Shown piece by piece: positions 8,601-14,535 of a stretch of 64,000 nt of DNA (the first letter of the stretch is position 1; each line of letters begins with the position of its first letter). This stretch comes from Demequina rhizosphaerae (GTDB taxonomy: Bacteria; Actinomycetota; Actinomycetes; Actinomycetales; Demequinaceae): contig NZ_BBMC01000003.1 of the NCBI RefSeq assembly GCF_000971255.1, forward strand, positions 310,001-374,000, written 5' to 3'. The notes under the pieces are model-generated. The model worked only from the letters and a program-made list of their open reading frames with translations. It had not been told where the DNA came from and made no database searches. The translations under genes and the position numbers were made by a program.

Positions 8601-9083
8601 GGCGACGGCCTTGACGAAGACGGGGTAGCCGATGCGGTCGGCCTCGCCCACGAGGAAGTCGACGTCGCGCGACGGCTCCGACGAGTCGAGGACCGGCACG
8701 CCCGCCTCGCGGGCGGCCTTGAGCGCCGCGACCTTGTCGCCGGCCTTGGCGAGCACCTCCGGCGGCGGACCCACGAACGTCACGCCCTCCTCGGCGCAGC
8801 GCTTCGCGAAGTCGACGTTCTCCGACAGGAAGCCGTAGCCCGGGTAGACGGCGTCCGCGCCGGCCTGCTTGGCCACGTCGAGGATCGCGTCGATGTCGAG
8901 GTAGGCCTTGACCGGGTGGCCCTTCTCACCGATCTGGTAGGACTCGTCCGCCTTGACGCGGTGCTCGGACATCCGGTCCTCGTAGGGGAACACGGCCACG
9001 GTGCCGGCGCCGTTCTCGACGGCGGCCCTGAAGGCACGGACGGCGATCTCTGCACGGTTGGCCACGAGGACTTTGGCGAACAT
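5676..9083 (-). CDS. pyc: Pyruvate carboxylase
   Basis: 1135 residues, the full length of the single-chain biotin enzyme that makes oxaloacetate from pyruvate, bicarbonate and ATP. Order of domains: biotin carboxylase (about 1-450; ATP-grasp loop GGGGRGMR), carboxyltransferase (about 530-810; TTMRDAHQSLLATR with metal-binding residues) and a C-terminal biotinyl domain with EAMKMES, biotin on Lys1101. ATG 9083 follows AAGGGAAG at good spacing; an in-frame ATG at 9110 has no usable site. A large hairpin in the leader (9115-9152) may regulate it. It provides anaplerosis alongside the glyoxylate shunt at 59-62 kb. Confidence 0.97.
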   Translation of the reverse strand: MFAKVLVANRAEIAVRAFRAAVENGAGTVAVFPYEDRMSEHRVKADESYQIGEKGHPVKAYLDIDAILDVAKQAGADAVYPGYGFLSENVDFAKRCAEEGVTFVGPPPEVLAKAGDKVAALKAAREAGVPVLDSSEPSRDVDFLVGEADRIGYPVFVKAVAGGGGRGMRRVERREDLVEMLSAAMREAENAFGDPTVFLEQAVLGPRHIEVQILADGEGNVVHLFERDCSLQRRHQKVVEIAPAPALDPAIRDALCADAVKFAKSLGYVNAGTVEFLLATEGERAGQHVFIEMNPRIQVEHTVTEEVTGVDLVSSQLRIAAGETLEGMGIRQEDIRVSGFAIQTRITTEDPANGFLPDTGRIVAYRSPGGAGIRLDGATGMAGNEITGHFDSMLVKLTCRGHDFATANRRALRALAEFRIRGVTSNIQFLRTVLAHPDFQAGGFTTSFIETHPELLDLATTPDRSTKLLSFLGHTTVNRPYGEHAEVFVRPGDKLPDIDLSAEPPAGSRQRLLELGPEGFARALREQNALAVTETTMRDAHQSLLATRVRTYDLLAAAGHVSRMTPELLSMEAWGGATYDVAMRFLSEDPWIRLEDLRAKMPNIAIQMLLRGRNTVGYTPYPDEVAVAFVEEAAATGIDIFRIFDALNDVEQMRPAIEAVRGTGTAVAEATLCYTGNMISPSETLYTLDYYLRLAEQLVEAGAHMLAIKDMAGLLRPAAAAILVSQLRANFDLPVHLHTHDTAGGQIGTLLAAAEAGVDAVDVASAAMAGTTSQPPMSALIAALEHTTRDTGMSLKAAQDLEPYWESVRRLYAPFESGLPGPTGRVYHHEIPGGQLSNLRQQAISLGLADKFEAIEDMYAAANRILGNLVKVTPSSKVVGDLALHLVANDADPADFEENPDKYDLPDSVIGFLAGELGDPPGGWPEPFRTKALQGRDVERKMAELTDEDREVLGTPGTDRRRRLNHLLFPGPAKDFDQAVENYGDISVIDTFHYLYGLSVGSGEEAVIELHRGVKIIATIEAVGEPDSHGERTVIFNYNGGIRPIQVRDLSAKVDVVERERADATKPGHIASPFTGLVTPRVAEGDEVEAGQTVAVIEAMKMESSITSPVAGTVARLAIGGSQSLAGGDLVLVVE

Positions 9084-9114
9084 CTGCTTCCCTTCGTCGT
9101 TGGGGGACATCCTG

Positions 9115-9152
9115 CCAGGTTTCGGGACGGCAGTCAGCCGCCGTCCACCTGG
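9115..9152 (-). promoter_or_regulatory. Stable hairpin in the pyruvate carboxylase leader
   Basis: Arms CCAGGT / ACCTGG (9115-9120, 9147-9152) stack on GGACGGC / GCCGTCC (9125-9131, 9140-9146) with a 4-nt bulge and an 8-nt loop. It would form 32-69 nt upstream of the pyc ATG in the mRNA. It could act as an attenuator or an mRNA-stability element; no T-run follows. Confidence 0.45.
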
Positions 9153-9329
9153 TGAGACGGGCCGTGTCGGGGCCCCGTGCGCACGCCACGGCGGCCGTCG
9201 CCTCGCGCGCCCGATCCGGGTCGGATCGCGGCCGGGAGACGCGGCGAAGGACGCCACCGGCGCGGCCCGCGTGGCAGCGCGCGGGGGCGGCCGCCCGCCC
9301 CGTGGGGACGGGATCGACGGCGTGGCGGG

Positions 9330-9357
9330 ACGATGCGCGGGCACGACCGCGCATCGT
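9330..9357 (-). terminator. Inverted repeat after the MerR gene, built from the GATGCG motif
   Basis: Perfect 11-bp arms ACGATGCGCGG and CCGCGCATCGT with a 6-nt loop, 27 nt past the MerR stop codon. There is no T-run, as is common for actinobacterial terminators. One arm extends to GGGACGATGCG (9327-9337), linking it to the repeated 11-mer; a protein-binding palindrome is the alternative. Confidence 0.5.
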
Positions 9358-9383
9358 GCCCCGGGAATGCGGGAGGGGCGGGC

Positions 9384-9956
9384 TCAGCCCGCCTGGCTGC
9401 GGCGCGCGCGGCGCTCCGCGAGCTCGTCGACGGCCGTGACCCGGGCCGGGTCGTCCGCGCGGTCGGCGGGCAGCGACGACAGCGAGCCCTCGAGCTCGCG
9501 CCACACCTTGCCCAGCGCGATGCCGAACACGCCCTGGCCGCCCTGGACCAGGTCGATGACCTCGTCGTCCGAGGTGCACTCGTAGACGGAGGCGCCGTCG
9601 GACATCAGCGTGATGCGGGACAGGTCCTCGACGCCGCGCTCGCGCAGGTGCTCGACCGCGGAGCGGATCTGCTGGAGGGACACGCCCGAGTCGAGCAGCC
9701 GCTTGACGACGCGCAGGACCAGGATGTCGCGGAAGCCGTAGAGGCGCTGCGTGCCCGAGCCGGTGGCCGAGCGGACCGTGGGCTCGACGAGGCCGGTGCG
9801 GGCCCAGTAGTCGAGCTGGCGGTAGGTGATGCCGGCGGCCTTGCACGCGGTGGGTCCGCGGTAGCCCGCGTTCTCGTCGAGCGGCGGGAGGCCGTCGTCG
9901 AAGAGGACCCCCTGATCGAGCCGGGGAGGCGTGCGGTGGCCGGGTCCGTCGGTCAT
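9384..9956 (-). CDS. MerR-family regulator (Rv1830-like)
   Basis: 190 residues. An N-terminal MerR helix-turn-helix (about 30-100; ITYRQLDYWARTGLVEPTVR) is followed by RLYGFRDILVLRVVKRLLDSG and a coiled segment. No metal-binding cysteines are placed as in sensor MerR proteins. Its position two genes from a GarA-like FHA gene matches the second MerR gene of the mycobacterial Rv1827-Rv1830 neighbourhood, whose members regulate growth and division genes. AGGAGG before ATG 9956 decides the start over ATG 9974. The leader carries a TTGA direct repeat (TTGAGTGAAGGTTGA) that may be an autoregulatory site. Confidence 0.82.
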   Translation of the reverse strand: MTDGPGHRTPPRLDQGVLFDDGLPPLDENAGYRGPTACKAAGITYRQLDYWARTGLVEPTVRSATGSGTQRLYGFRDILVLRVVKRLLDSGVSLQQIRSAVEHLRERGVEDLSRITLMSDGASVYECTSDDEVIDLVQGGQGVFGIALGKVWRELEGSLSSLPADRADDPARVTAVDELAERRARRSQAG

Positions 9957-10046
9957 CTGTCCTCCTAGGTTCAACCTTCACTCAAACGTTAGGGCTGCCG
10001 GGATGCCGGGTCAACGACCGCGCGCCCGTGTCGCGCGACCTTGCCC

Positions 10047-10796
10047 CTATCCTCCCACCTGGTGGCGCACGACGGCGGAGAACGCGGCGATCGCGGCCTC
10101 GCCGAACTCGCCCGCGGCGGCCTCGGCCTCTCCCCCGCCGCGACGGCGCAGCGGCGCGGCATGGGCCTCGGCGCGGTCCGCCTCGCGGCGGGCCGCGAGC
10201 ACGAGCGTGCGCAACGACCGCACGTCGCCCCCGGCGTTGAGGTACGCGGCGGCCGCCACGACCACGGTGAGCACGCCCGGCTCGTAGCCGTCCGGCACGG
10301 ACGCGCCCACGATGCCCGCGTCCTCGAGCTCGCGCAGCGTCTCGAGGCTCACTCCCCCGCGCTCCGCGACGGCGGCCGCGGTGAGGTAGTCGTCGGGCGC
10401 CTCGCCGATCTCGGTGAGCGTCACCGGCTCGTGGAGCAGGCCGGCGTCGAGGGCGTCGAGCTGCTCGCGGATGACCGTGAGCGGACGGTAGTGGTCGCGC
10501 TGCTGGCGCAGCACGAAGCGCAGGCGCTCGACGTCCGCCGGCGAGTACTGCCGGTAGCCCGACGACGTGCGCTCGGGCGTGACGAGCCCGTGCGAGTCGA
10601 GGAAGCGCAGCTTCGACGTCGTGAGCGTCGGGAACTGCGGCTGGACCAGCCCGAGCACGTCGCTCACCCGGAGCATCGGCTCGTGCGAGAGCGCGTGGGG
10701 CCAGGTGCCGACGAGCACCGGGGACGGCCCGTGGTCACGGGCCTCCGGTGCGTCGACGCTCGCGGGCGCCGCCTGGGGACGTGCGGCCTGCGCCAT
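10047..10796 (-). CDS. ftsR: MerR-family cell-division regulator (FtsR/Rv1828-like)
   Basis: 249 residues. A proline/alanine-rich N-terminal tail precedes the MerR DNA-binding domain (about 41-115; TSKLRFLDSHGLVTPERTSSGYRQYSPADV), then a second helical domain typical of the FtsR group. In corynebacteria FtsR activates ftsZ; assignment here rests on family and synteny. It starts 3 nt after the stop of the upstream FHA gene, so both are one operon. A 90-bp gap separates it from the second MerR gene; the bifunctional-nuclease gene present between these in mycobacteria is absent. Confidence 0.8.
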   Translation of the reverse strand: MAQAARPQAAPASVDAPEARDHGPSPVLVGTWPHALSHEPMLRVSDVLGLVQPQFPTLTTSKLRFLDSHGLVTPERTSSGYRQYSPADVERLRFVLRQQRDHYRPLTVIREQLDALDAGLLHEPVTLTEIGEAPDDYLTAAAVAERGGVSLETLRELEDAGIVGASVPDGYEPGVLTVVVAAAAYLNAGGDVRSLRTLVLAARREADRAEAHAAPLRRRGGGEAEAAAGEFGEAAIAAFSAVVRHQVGG

Positions 10797-10799
10797 CCG

Positions 10800-11222
10800 T
10801 CAGGCCTGCGAGCCCGGGTGGAACGTCAGCCGGTACTTGCCGATCTGGACCTCGTCGCCCGCCTCGAGCCTGCGCTCCGAGACGTTCTCCCGGTTGACGT
10901 ACGTGCCGTTGAGAGACCCCTGGTCGCGCACGTAGAACGCGTGCCCGTCGCGGACGAACTGCGCGTGCTCGCGGCTCACGGTGACGTCGTCGAGGAAGAT
11001 GTCCGACTTCACCGACCGTCCCGCGGTGGTGACGTCGACGTCGAGCAGGAAGCGCGCGCCGAGGTTGGGACCGTGGTGGACGATGAGCAGCGCGTGGTCG
11101 GGACCGAGCGCCTCGACGGCGGCCTGGTCCTGCGCGCTCAGGCGGTGCGGGGCCGCCTCGTCCACGGGGGCTGCGGAGTCGAGCGACATGGTGCGCTCGA
11201 CGGGGCTCTCGTCATATGTCAT
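10800..11222 (-). CDS. garA: GarA/OdhI-like FHA protein
   Basis: 140 residues. The C-terminal FHA domain (about 45-135) has the phosphothreonine-binding motifs GRS, SREH and GSLNGTYVN. GarA/OdhI proteins inhibit 2-oxoglutarate dehydrogenase and control glutamate metabolism; phosphorylation of an N-terminal Thr by PknB or PknG makes the protein bind itself and releases the enzyme. Here the N-terminal segment reads VERTMS (Thr11) in place of the canonical VETTS, so only one of the paired threonines is kept. AAGGAGG before ATG 11222 supports the start. It leads an operon with ftsR. Confidence 0.87.
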   Translation of the reverse strand: MTYDESPVERTMSLDSAAPVDEAAPHRLSAQDQAAVEALGPDHALLIVHHGPNLGARFLLDVDVTTAGRSVKSDIFLDDVTVSREHAQFVRDGHAFYVRDQGSLNGTYVNRENVSERRLEAGDEVQIGKYRLTFHPGSQA

Positions 11223-11252
11223 GACGCCTCCTTCAGCTCGACCGTTCGCTGC

Positions 11253-11897
11253 TCATCCTAGGCCCGACGGGCCCTCCGGCGACACCTCGCCACGCCCGGC
11301 GTGCAGCGCCATCCGCGCACGCAGATCCAGGACATAGCCCACCCCGGAGTACCAGTAGAAGACCGCGGCGACGGACGCGCCGGCGATCGCGACGCCGTGC
11401 AGGTAGCCCCAGTCGGGGAACGCCACGCTCACGAGGTACGCCATGGGCAGGAACAGGTACAGGAGCGCCGTCGCGAGCTTGCCGACGAACGTGACCTGGG
11501 GCGAGGCGACGTGGTGGCGGTGCGCGATGAGGAGCACCGTGCCGACCATGACGTCGCGCGCGAGCAGCACCGCGACGAGCCACCACGGGATGATGTCGCG
11601 GAACGCGAGCCCGAGCACGACGGCGACCGTGAGCAGCCGGTCCGCGGCGGGGTCGAGGAGGCGCCCGAGGCGGGTGACCTGGCCCCAGCGGCGCGCGAGG
11701 TAGCCGTCGAGGAAGTCGCTGATGCCGGCCGCGGCGAGCGCGATGATCGCCCACGTGTCGCGGTCGGCGCTCAGGAGCGCGCCAAACACCGCGATCAGCA
11801 GCAGGCGGACCCCGCTGATGGCGTTGGGGATCGTCCACACCGCGGTCGCGGGGACCGGATGGACATGCCCGTGACGGGGGTGCTCGACGGCTTCCAC
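11253..11897 (-). CDS. CDP-alcohol phosphatidyltransferase (PgsA-like)
   Basis: 214 residues with about five membrane helices. The catalytic signature D-G-x2-A-R-x8-G-x3-D-x3-D is present as DGYLARRWGQVTRLGRLLDPAAD shortened over residues about 63-85. It should transfer a phosphatidyl group from CDP-diacylglycerol to a small alcohol such as glycerol phosphate, giving phosphatidylglycerol phosphate, in the cytoplasmic membrane; other alcohols are possible. The GTG at 11897 follows the minus-strand hexamer TAGACT by 7 nt with no ribosome site, so it is probably leaderless. Location near garA matches mycobacterial pgsA2. Confidence 0.85.
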   Translation of the reverse strand: MEAVEHPRHGHVHPVPATAVWTIPNAISGVRLLLIAVFGALLSADRDTWAIIALAAAGISDFLDGYLARRWGQVTRLGRLLDPAADRLLTVAVVLGLAFRDIIPWWLVAVLLARDVMVGTVLLIAHRHHVASPQVTFVGKLATALLYLFLPMAYLVSVAFPDWGYLHGVAIAGASVAAVFYWYSGVGYVLDLRARMALHAGRGEVSPEGPSGLG

Positions 11898-11918
11898 GCC
11901 GCACAGTCTAGAGGGATG

Positions 11919-12068
11919 TCAGGATTCGGGCTCCTGCTCCATGACCTTGTCCACGGTGGCGGCGGCGATGCGGGTGGCCTCGTCCTCGCTGGCGCCGCGC
12001 GCGAGCTCCTTGGCCTTGATCTGCTCGAACTTGTAGTGCCGCGTGTCGGTCACCTTGTCGTCGCTCAT
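11919..12068 (-). CDS. 49-residue conserved-type small protein
   Basis: The strong ribosome site GGAGGTG 5 nt before ATG 12068 supports a real gene. The product MSDDKVTDTRHYKFEQIKAK onward is charged, soluble and predicted helical, with no membrane segment or cysteine. The motif ARGASEDEATRIAAATVDKVM looks like a small helical domain, but I cannot name the family. It lies upstream of the PgsA-like gene on the same strand, 21 nt apart. Confidence 0.6.
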   Translation of the reverse strand: MSDDKVTDTRHYKFEQIKAKELARGASEDEATRIAAATVDKVMEQEPES

Positions 12069-12183
12069 GATCCACCTCCGTCGCTGGTCCAGGGGACGTC
12101 TCCAGCCTAGAACGGGCCCGCGCCCGGCGCGAGGCGCGCGCGGCCTCCGTGACACGGGTGTGGGGCCCCTCTAGCATGGAGGC

Positions 12184-12714
12184 GTGACCACCCCCGCCCT
12201 CGAGCCGCGCGACTGGGCCCTCTGGCGCGCCCTCGCGCTCATGGGCCGGCGCCTCGTGGCGGGCCTCGAGCAGCGGCTCCAGGCCGCCGTGGGCATCTCG
12301 GTGCCGGACCTCGACATCCTCATGGCGCTCGACGCCGCCCCCGAGGGGCGGCTGCGCGCGGGCTCGCTCGGCGAGATGCTCGGCTGGGAGAAGTCGCGCA
12401 TCTCGCACCACGTGTCGCGCATGGAGGCCCGCGGCCTCGTCGCCCGCGTCACGTGCGTGGAGGACCACCGCGGCACGTGGGTGGAGATGGACGATGCGGG
12501 CCGCGAGGCCCTCGCCGCGGCCCTGCCGGTCTTCGCGGCGCACCTCAGGAACGGGCTCGTGGACGTGGTGCCCGAGGACGAAGCCGAGGTGGTCGGGCGC
12601 GTCGCGCTGCGGGTCCTCGACGCCTCGCCGGCGACCAGCTGCCAGGCCGAGATCGACCGCCTCGGCGTCGAGCTCGGGCTGCGCGCGGCGGATGTCGCCG
12701 GCACCGCGTCCTGA
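12184..12714 (+). CDS. MarR-family transcriptional regulator
   Basis: 176 residues. The winged helix spans about 40-115 (LGEMLGWEKSRISHHVSRME is the recognition region, then the wing VEDHRGTWVEMDDAGREAL). MarR proteins are usually repressors released by small phenolic or oxidant ligands. GTG 12184 lies 6 nt after the hexamer TAGCAT (12172-12177), which argues for a leaderless mRNA. The flavoprotein gene 48 nt downstream on the same strand is the obvious candidate target, though it has its own -10-like hexamer. Confidence 0.85.
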   Translation: MTTPALEPRDWALWRALALMGRRLVAGLEQRLQAAVGISVPDLDILMALDAAPEGRLRAGSLGEMLGWEKSRISHHVSRMEARGLVARVTCVEDHRGTWVEMDDAGREALAAALPVFAAHLRNGLVDVVPEDEAEVVGRVALRVLDASPATSCQAEIDRLGVELGLRAADVAGTAS

Positions 12715-12762
12715 CGCCGTGCGCCTGCCGTCGCGCGCCCGCTGAGCCCGTACTGTTGAGCC

Positions 12763-13860
12763 ATGCCCGACCCGACGCACCGCACCGCCGACGTCGTCGT
12801 CATCGGGGCCGGGCAGGCGGGCCTCGCCGTCGCGTACCACCTCGGCCGGCGCGGCCTCATGAGCGGGCGCGACGTGCTCGTGCTCGACCGCGGCCCCGGC
12901 CCGGGCGGTGCCTGGCAGCACCGGTGGCAGTCGCTCACGCTGGGCGGCACGCACCACCTGCACGACCTGCCGGGCATGGCGGAGACCGGCCTGTCGTTCT
13001 CGACCGCGCCCGGCGACCGTCCGGCGCGCGACGTCGTGTCCGAGTACTACGGCAGCTATGAGGAGCGGCACGGCATCGAGGTGCTGCGCCCCGTCACCGT
13101 GGCCCGCGTCGAGCGCGCCGGCGACCGCTACCGGGTGCTCGCGGCCACCGGCTCCGCGGTGACGTCTGTGGACGCGCGGGTGGTGGTCTCGGCGACCGGC
13201 ACGTGGACGAGCCCGCGCGTGCCGTTCATGCCCGGGCGGGACCGCTTCGGCGGCCTGCAGGTCACGACGGCCACGTACACGGGCGCCGCCCCGTTCGCGG
13301 GCCTCCGCGTCGCCGTGGTCGGCGGCGGCACATCCGCGCTCACGTTCCTCGACGAGGTGGGCGACGTCGCCTCCGAGGTGCTGTGGTTCACCCGGCGCAC
13401 CCCGACCTTCCACGACGAGGAGGTCGAGCTGTCCCCCGAGCGGGGCCGCGTCGCGGTCGCGATCCAGGACGAGGCGGCGCGGGCCGGACGCCCGCTGCCC
13501 TCGATCGTGTCCGTCACGGGGCTTCCCCGGTCGGCGCTCGTGCGCCGCCTCGAGGCCGCGGGCCGCCTCGAACGGCTGCCGATGTTCGCGGAGATGACCG
13601 GGACGGGCGTCATCACCCGCGACGACGTCGAGATCCCGCTGGACGCGGTGATCTGGGCCACCGGCTTCCGCCCGGAGATCGCGCACCTGCGCCCGCTGGG
13701 CGTGGTGAACGATGCGGGCGGCATCGTCGTCGAGGACGGCCGGGTGCCCGGGGAGCCGGGCCTGTTCCTCGCGGGCTACGGCCCCCAGGCGAGCACGATC
13801 TCGTCGAACCGTGCCGCGCGCCTCACCGCCAAGGCCATCGCCGAGGTGCTCGGGCGCTAG
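12763..13860 (+). CDS. FAD/NAD(P)-dependent monooxygenase-type flavoprotein
   Basis: 365 residues. FAD motif GAGQAG (about 17-22), a second nucleotide motif GGGTSA (about 186-191) and WATGFRPE near 295 place it with flavin-containing monooxygenase/thioredoxin-reductase-like enzymes. PGGAWQHRWQSLTLG resembles the FMO-type identifying region. Substrate unknown. TACTGT at 12751-12756 lies exactly 6 nt before ATG 12763, suggesting leaderless transcription. Its stop codon shares the palindrome CTAG with the stop of the converging reductase gene. The preceding MarR gene may control it. Confidence 0.75.
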   Translation: MPDPTHRTADVVVIGAGQAGLAVAYHLGRRGLMSGRDVLVLDRGPGPGGAWQHRWQSLTLGGTHHLHDLPGMAETGLSFSTAPGDRPARDVVSEYYGSYEERHGIEVLRPVTVARVERAGDRYRVLAATGSAVTSVDARVVVSATGTWTSPRVPFMPGRDRFGGLQVTTATYTGAAPFAGLRVAVVGGGTSALTFLDEVGDVASEVLWFTRRTPTFHDEEVELSPERGRVAVAIQDEAARAGRPLPSIVSVTGLPRSALVRRLEAAGRLERLPMFAEMTGTGVITRDDVEIPLDAVIWATGFRPEIAHLRPLGVVNDAGGIVVEDGRVPGEPGLFLAGYGPQASTISSNRAARLTAKAIAEVLGR

Positions 13861-14438
13861 CGTCGCACCCGGTACCGCAGGTGCAGCACGCGCTCGCCCT
13901 GCACCGCCTCGTCGGGATCCTCGAGGAGGTGCGGCGCCTGCACCGCCCCGAAGAAGCGCCTGCCGGAGCCGAGCACGACGGGGACGACGTCCATGCGGAC
14001 TTCGTCGACCAGCCCCGCGCCGAGCGCCTGGCCGCCGACGTCGCCGGCGGCGACCTCGACGATGCGGTCGCCCGCCAGCTCCCGCGCCCGCGTCACCGCC
14101 TCCTCGATCCCCTCGACGAAGTCGAACGGGGACCCGCGATCCCAGTCCGCGGGCGCGCCCCGGTGCGTCACGACGACGACATGGTCGACGCCGCTCGGCG
14201 GGGTGGCGCCGAAGCCGTCCGCGAGGTCGAAGGACCGGCGGCCGACGACGGTCGTGCCGATCCGGTCCCAGTAGGCCCGCGTGTAGTCGTGGGACGCCCG
14301 CGACACCTTCAGCACTCCGGCGTCGTCCAACGGCACGTCCCCGGAGACGAGCCAGTCGAACAGCGGTCCGGGCCGGTCGTGCTCGTCGGCGATGAAGCCG
14401 TCGACCGACACCGAGCCGTACATGACAACCGCGCCCAC
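13857..14438 (-). CDS. Dihydrofolate reductase-family (RibD C-terminal-like) reductase
   Basis: 193 residues. The pattern VSVDGFIADEHDRPG, the GRRSFD turn and GAGLVDEVRMDVVPVVLGSGRRFF match the RibD C-terminal/DHFR-like fold of NADPH-dependent small-molecule reductases; these are generally not true folate enzymes. GTG 14438 has an AGGGAG site 9 nt upstream; the in-frame ATG 14423 has none. It overlaps the converging flavoprotein stop codon by 4 nt (CTAG). It follows the putA terminator, so it is transcribed independently. Confidence 0.82.
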   Translation of the reverse strand: MGAVVMYGSVSVDGFIADEHDRPGPLFDWLVSGDVPLDDAGVLKVSRASHDYTRAYWDRIGTTVVGRRSFDLADGFGATPPSGVDHVVVVTHRGAPADWDRGSPFDFVEGIEEAVTRARELAGDRIVEVAAGDVGGQALGAGLVDEVRMDVVPVVLGSGRRFFGAVQAPHLLEDPDEAVQGERVLHLRYRVRR

Positions 14439-14485
14439 GGTGCGCTCCCTCGCCTCGGGACGCCCTCAGGCTAGCCCCGCGCGGG

Positions 14486-14523
14486 CCGGAGGGGGCGCCC
14501 CTCTCGCCGTGCGCCCCCTCCGG
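14486..14523 (-). terminator. putA terminator hairpin
   Basis: Perfect 13-bp stem CCGGAGGGGGCGC with its complement and a 12-nt loop, 13 nt after the putA stop codon on the minus strand. No T-run follows. The core GGAGGGGGCGCCCC also occurs in the aceB terminator at 59079-59116. Confidence 0.75.
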
Positions 14524-14535
14524 TCCGCAGGACCG

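Larger units (their letters stand above)
9084..9383. other. 300-bp intergenic region upstream of pyruvate carboxylase
   Basis: No credible gene lies here. It contains the pyc leader hairpin (9115-9152) and the inverted repeat 9330-9357 that ends the upstream MerR transcript. No clear -10/-35 pair for pyc could be assigned on the minus strand. Confidence 0.6.

Noticed and set aside
9084-9110. Earlier ATG 9110 for pyruvate carboxylase
   Set aside because: No usable ribosome site, and the conserved N-terminus begins at ATG 9083.
5877-9155. Long plus-strand open frame antisense to pyruvate carboxylase
   Set aside because: It mirrors the coding strand's codon bias; the minus-strand frame contains complete biotin carboxylase, carboxyltransferase and biotinyl motifs.
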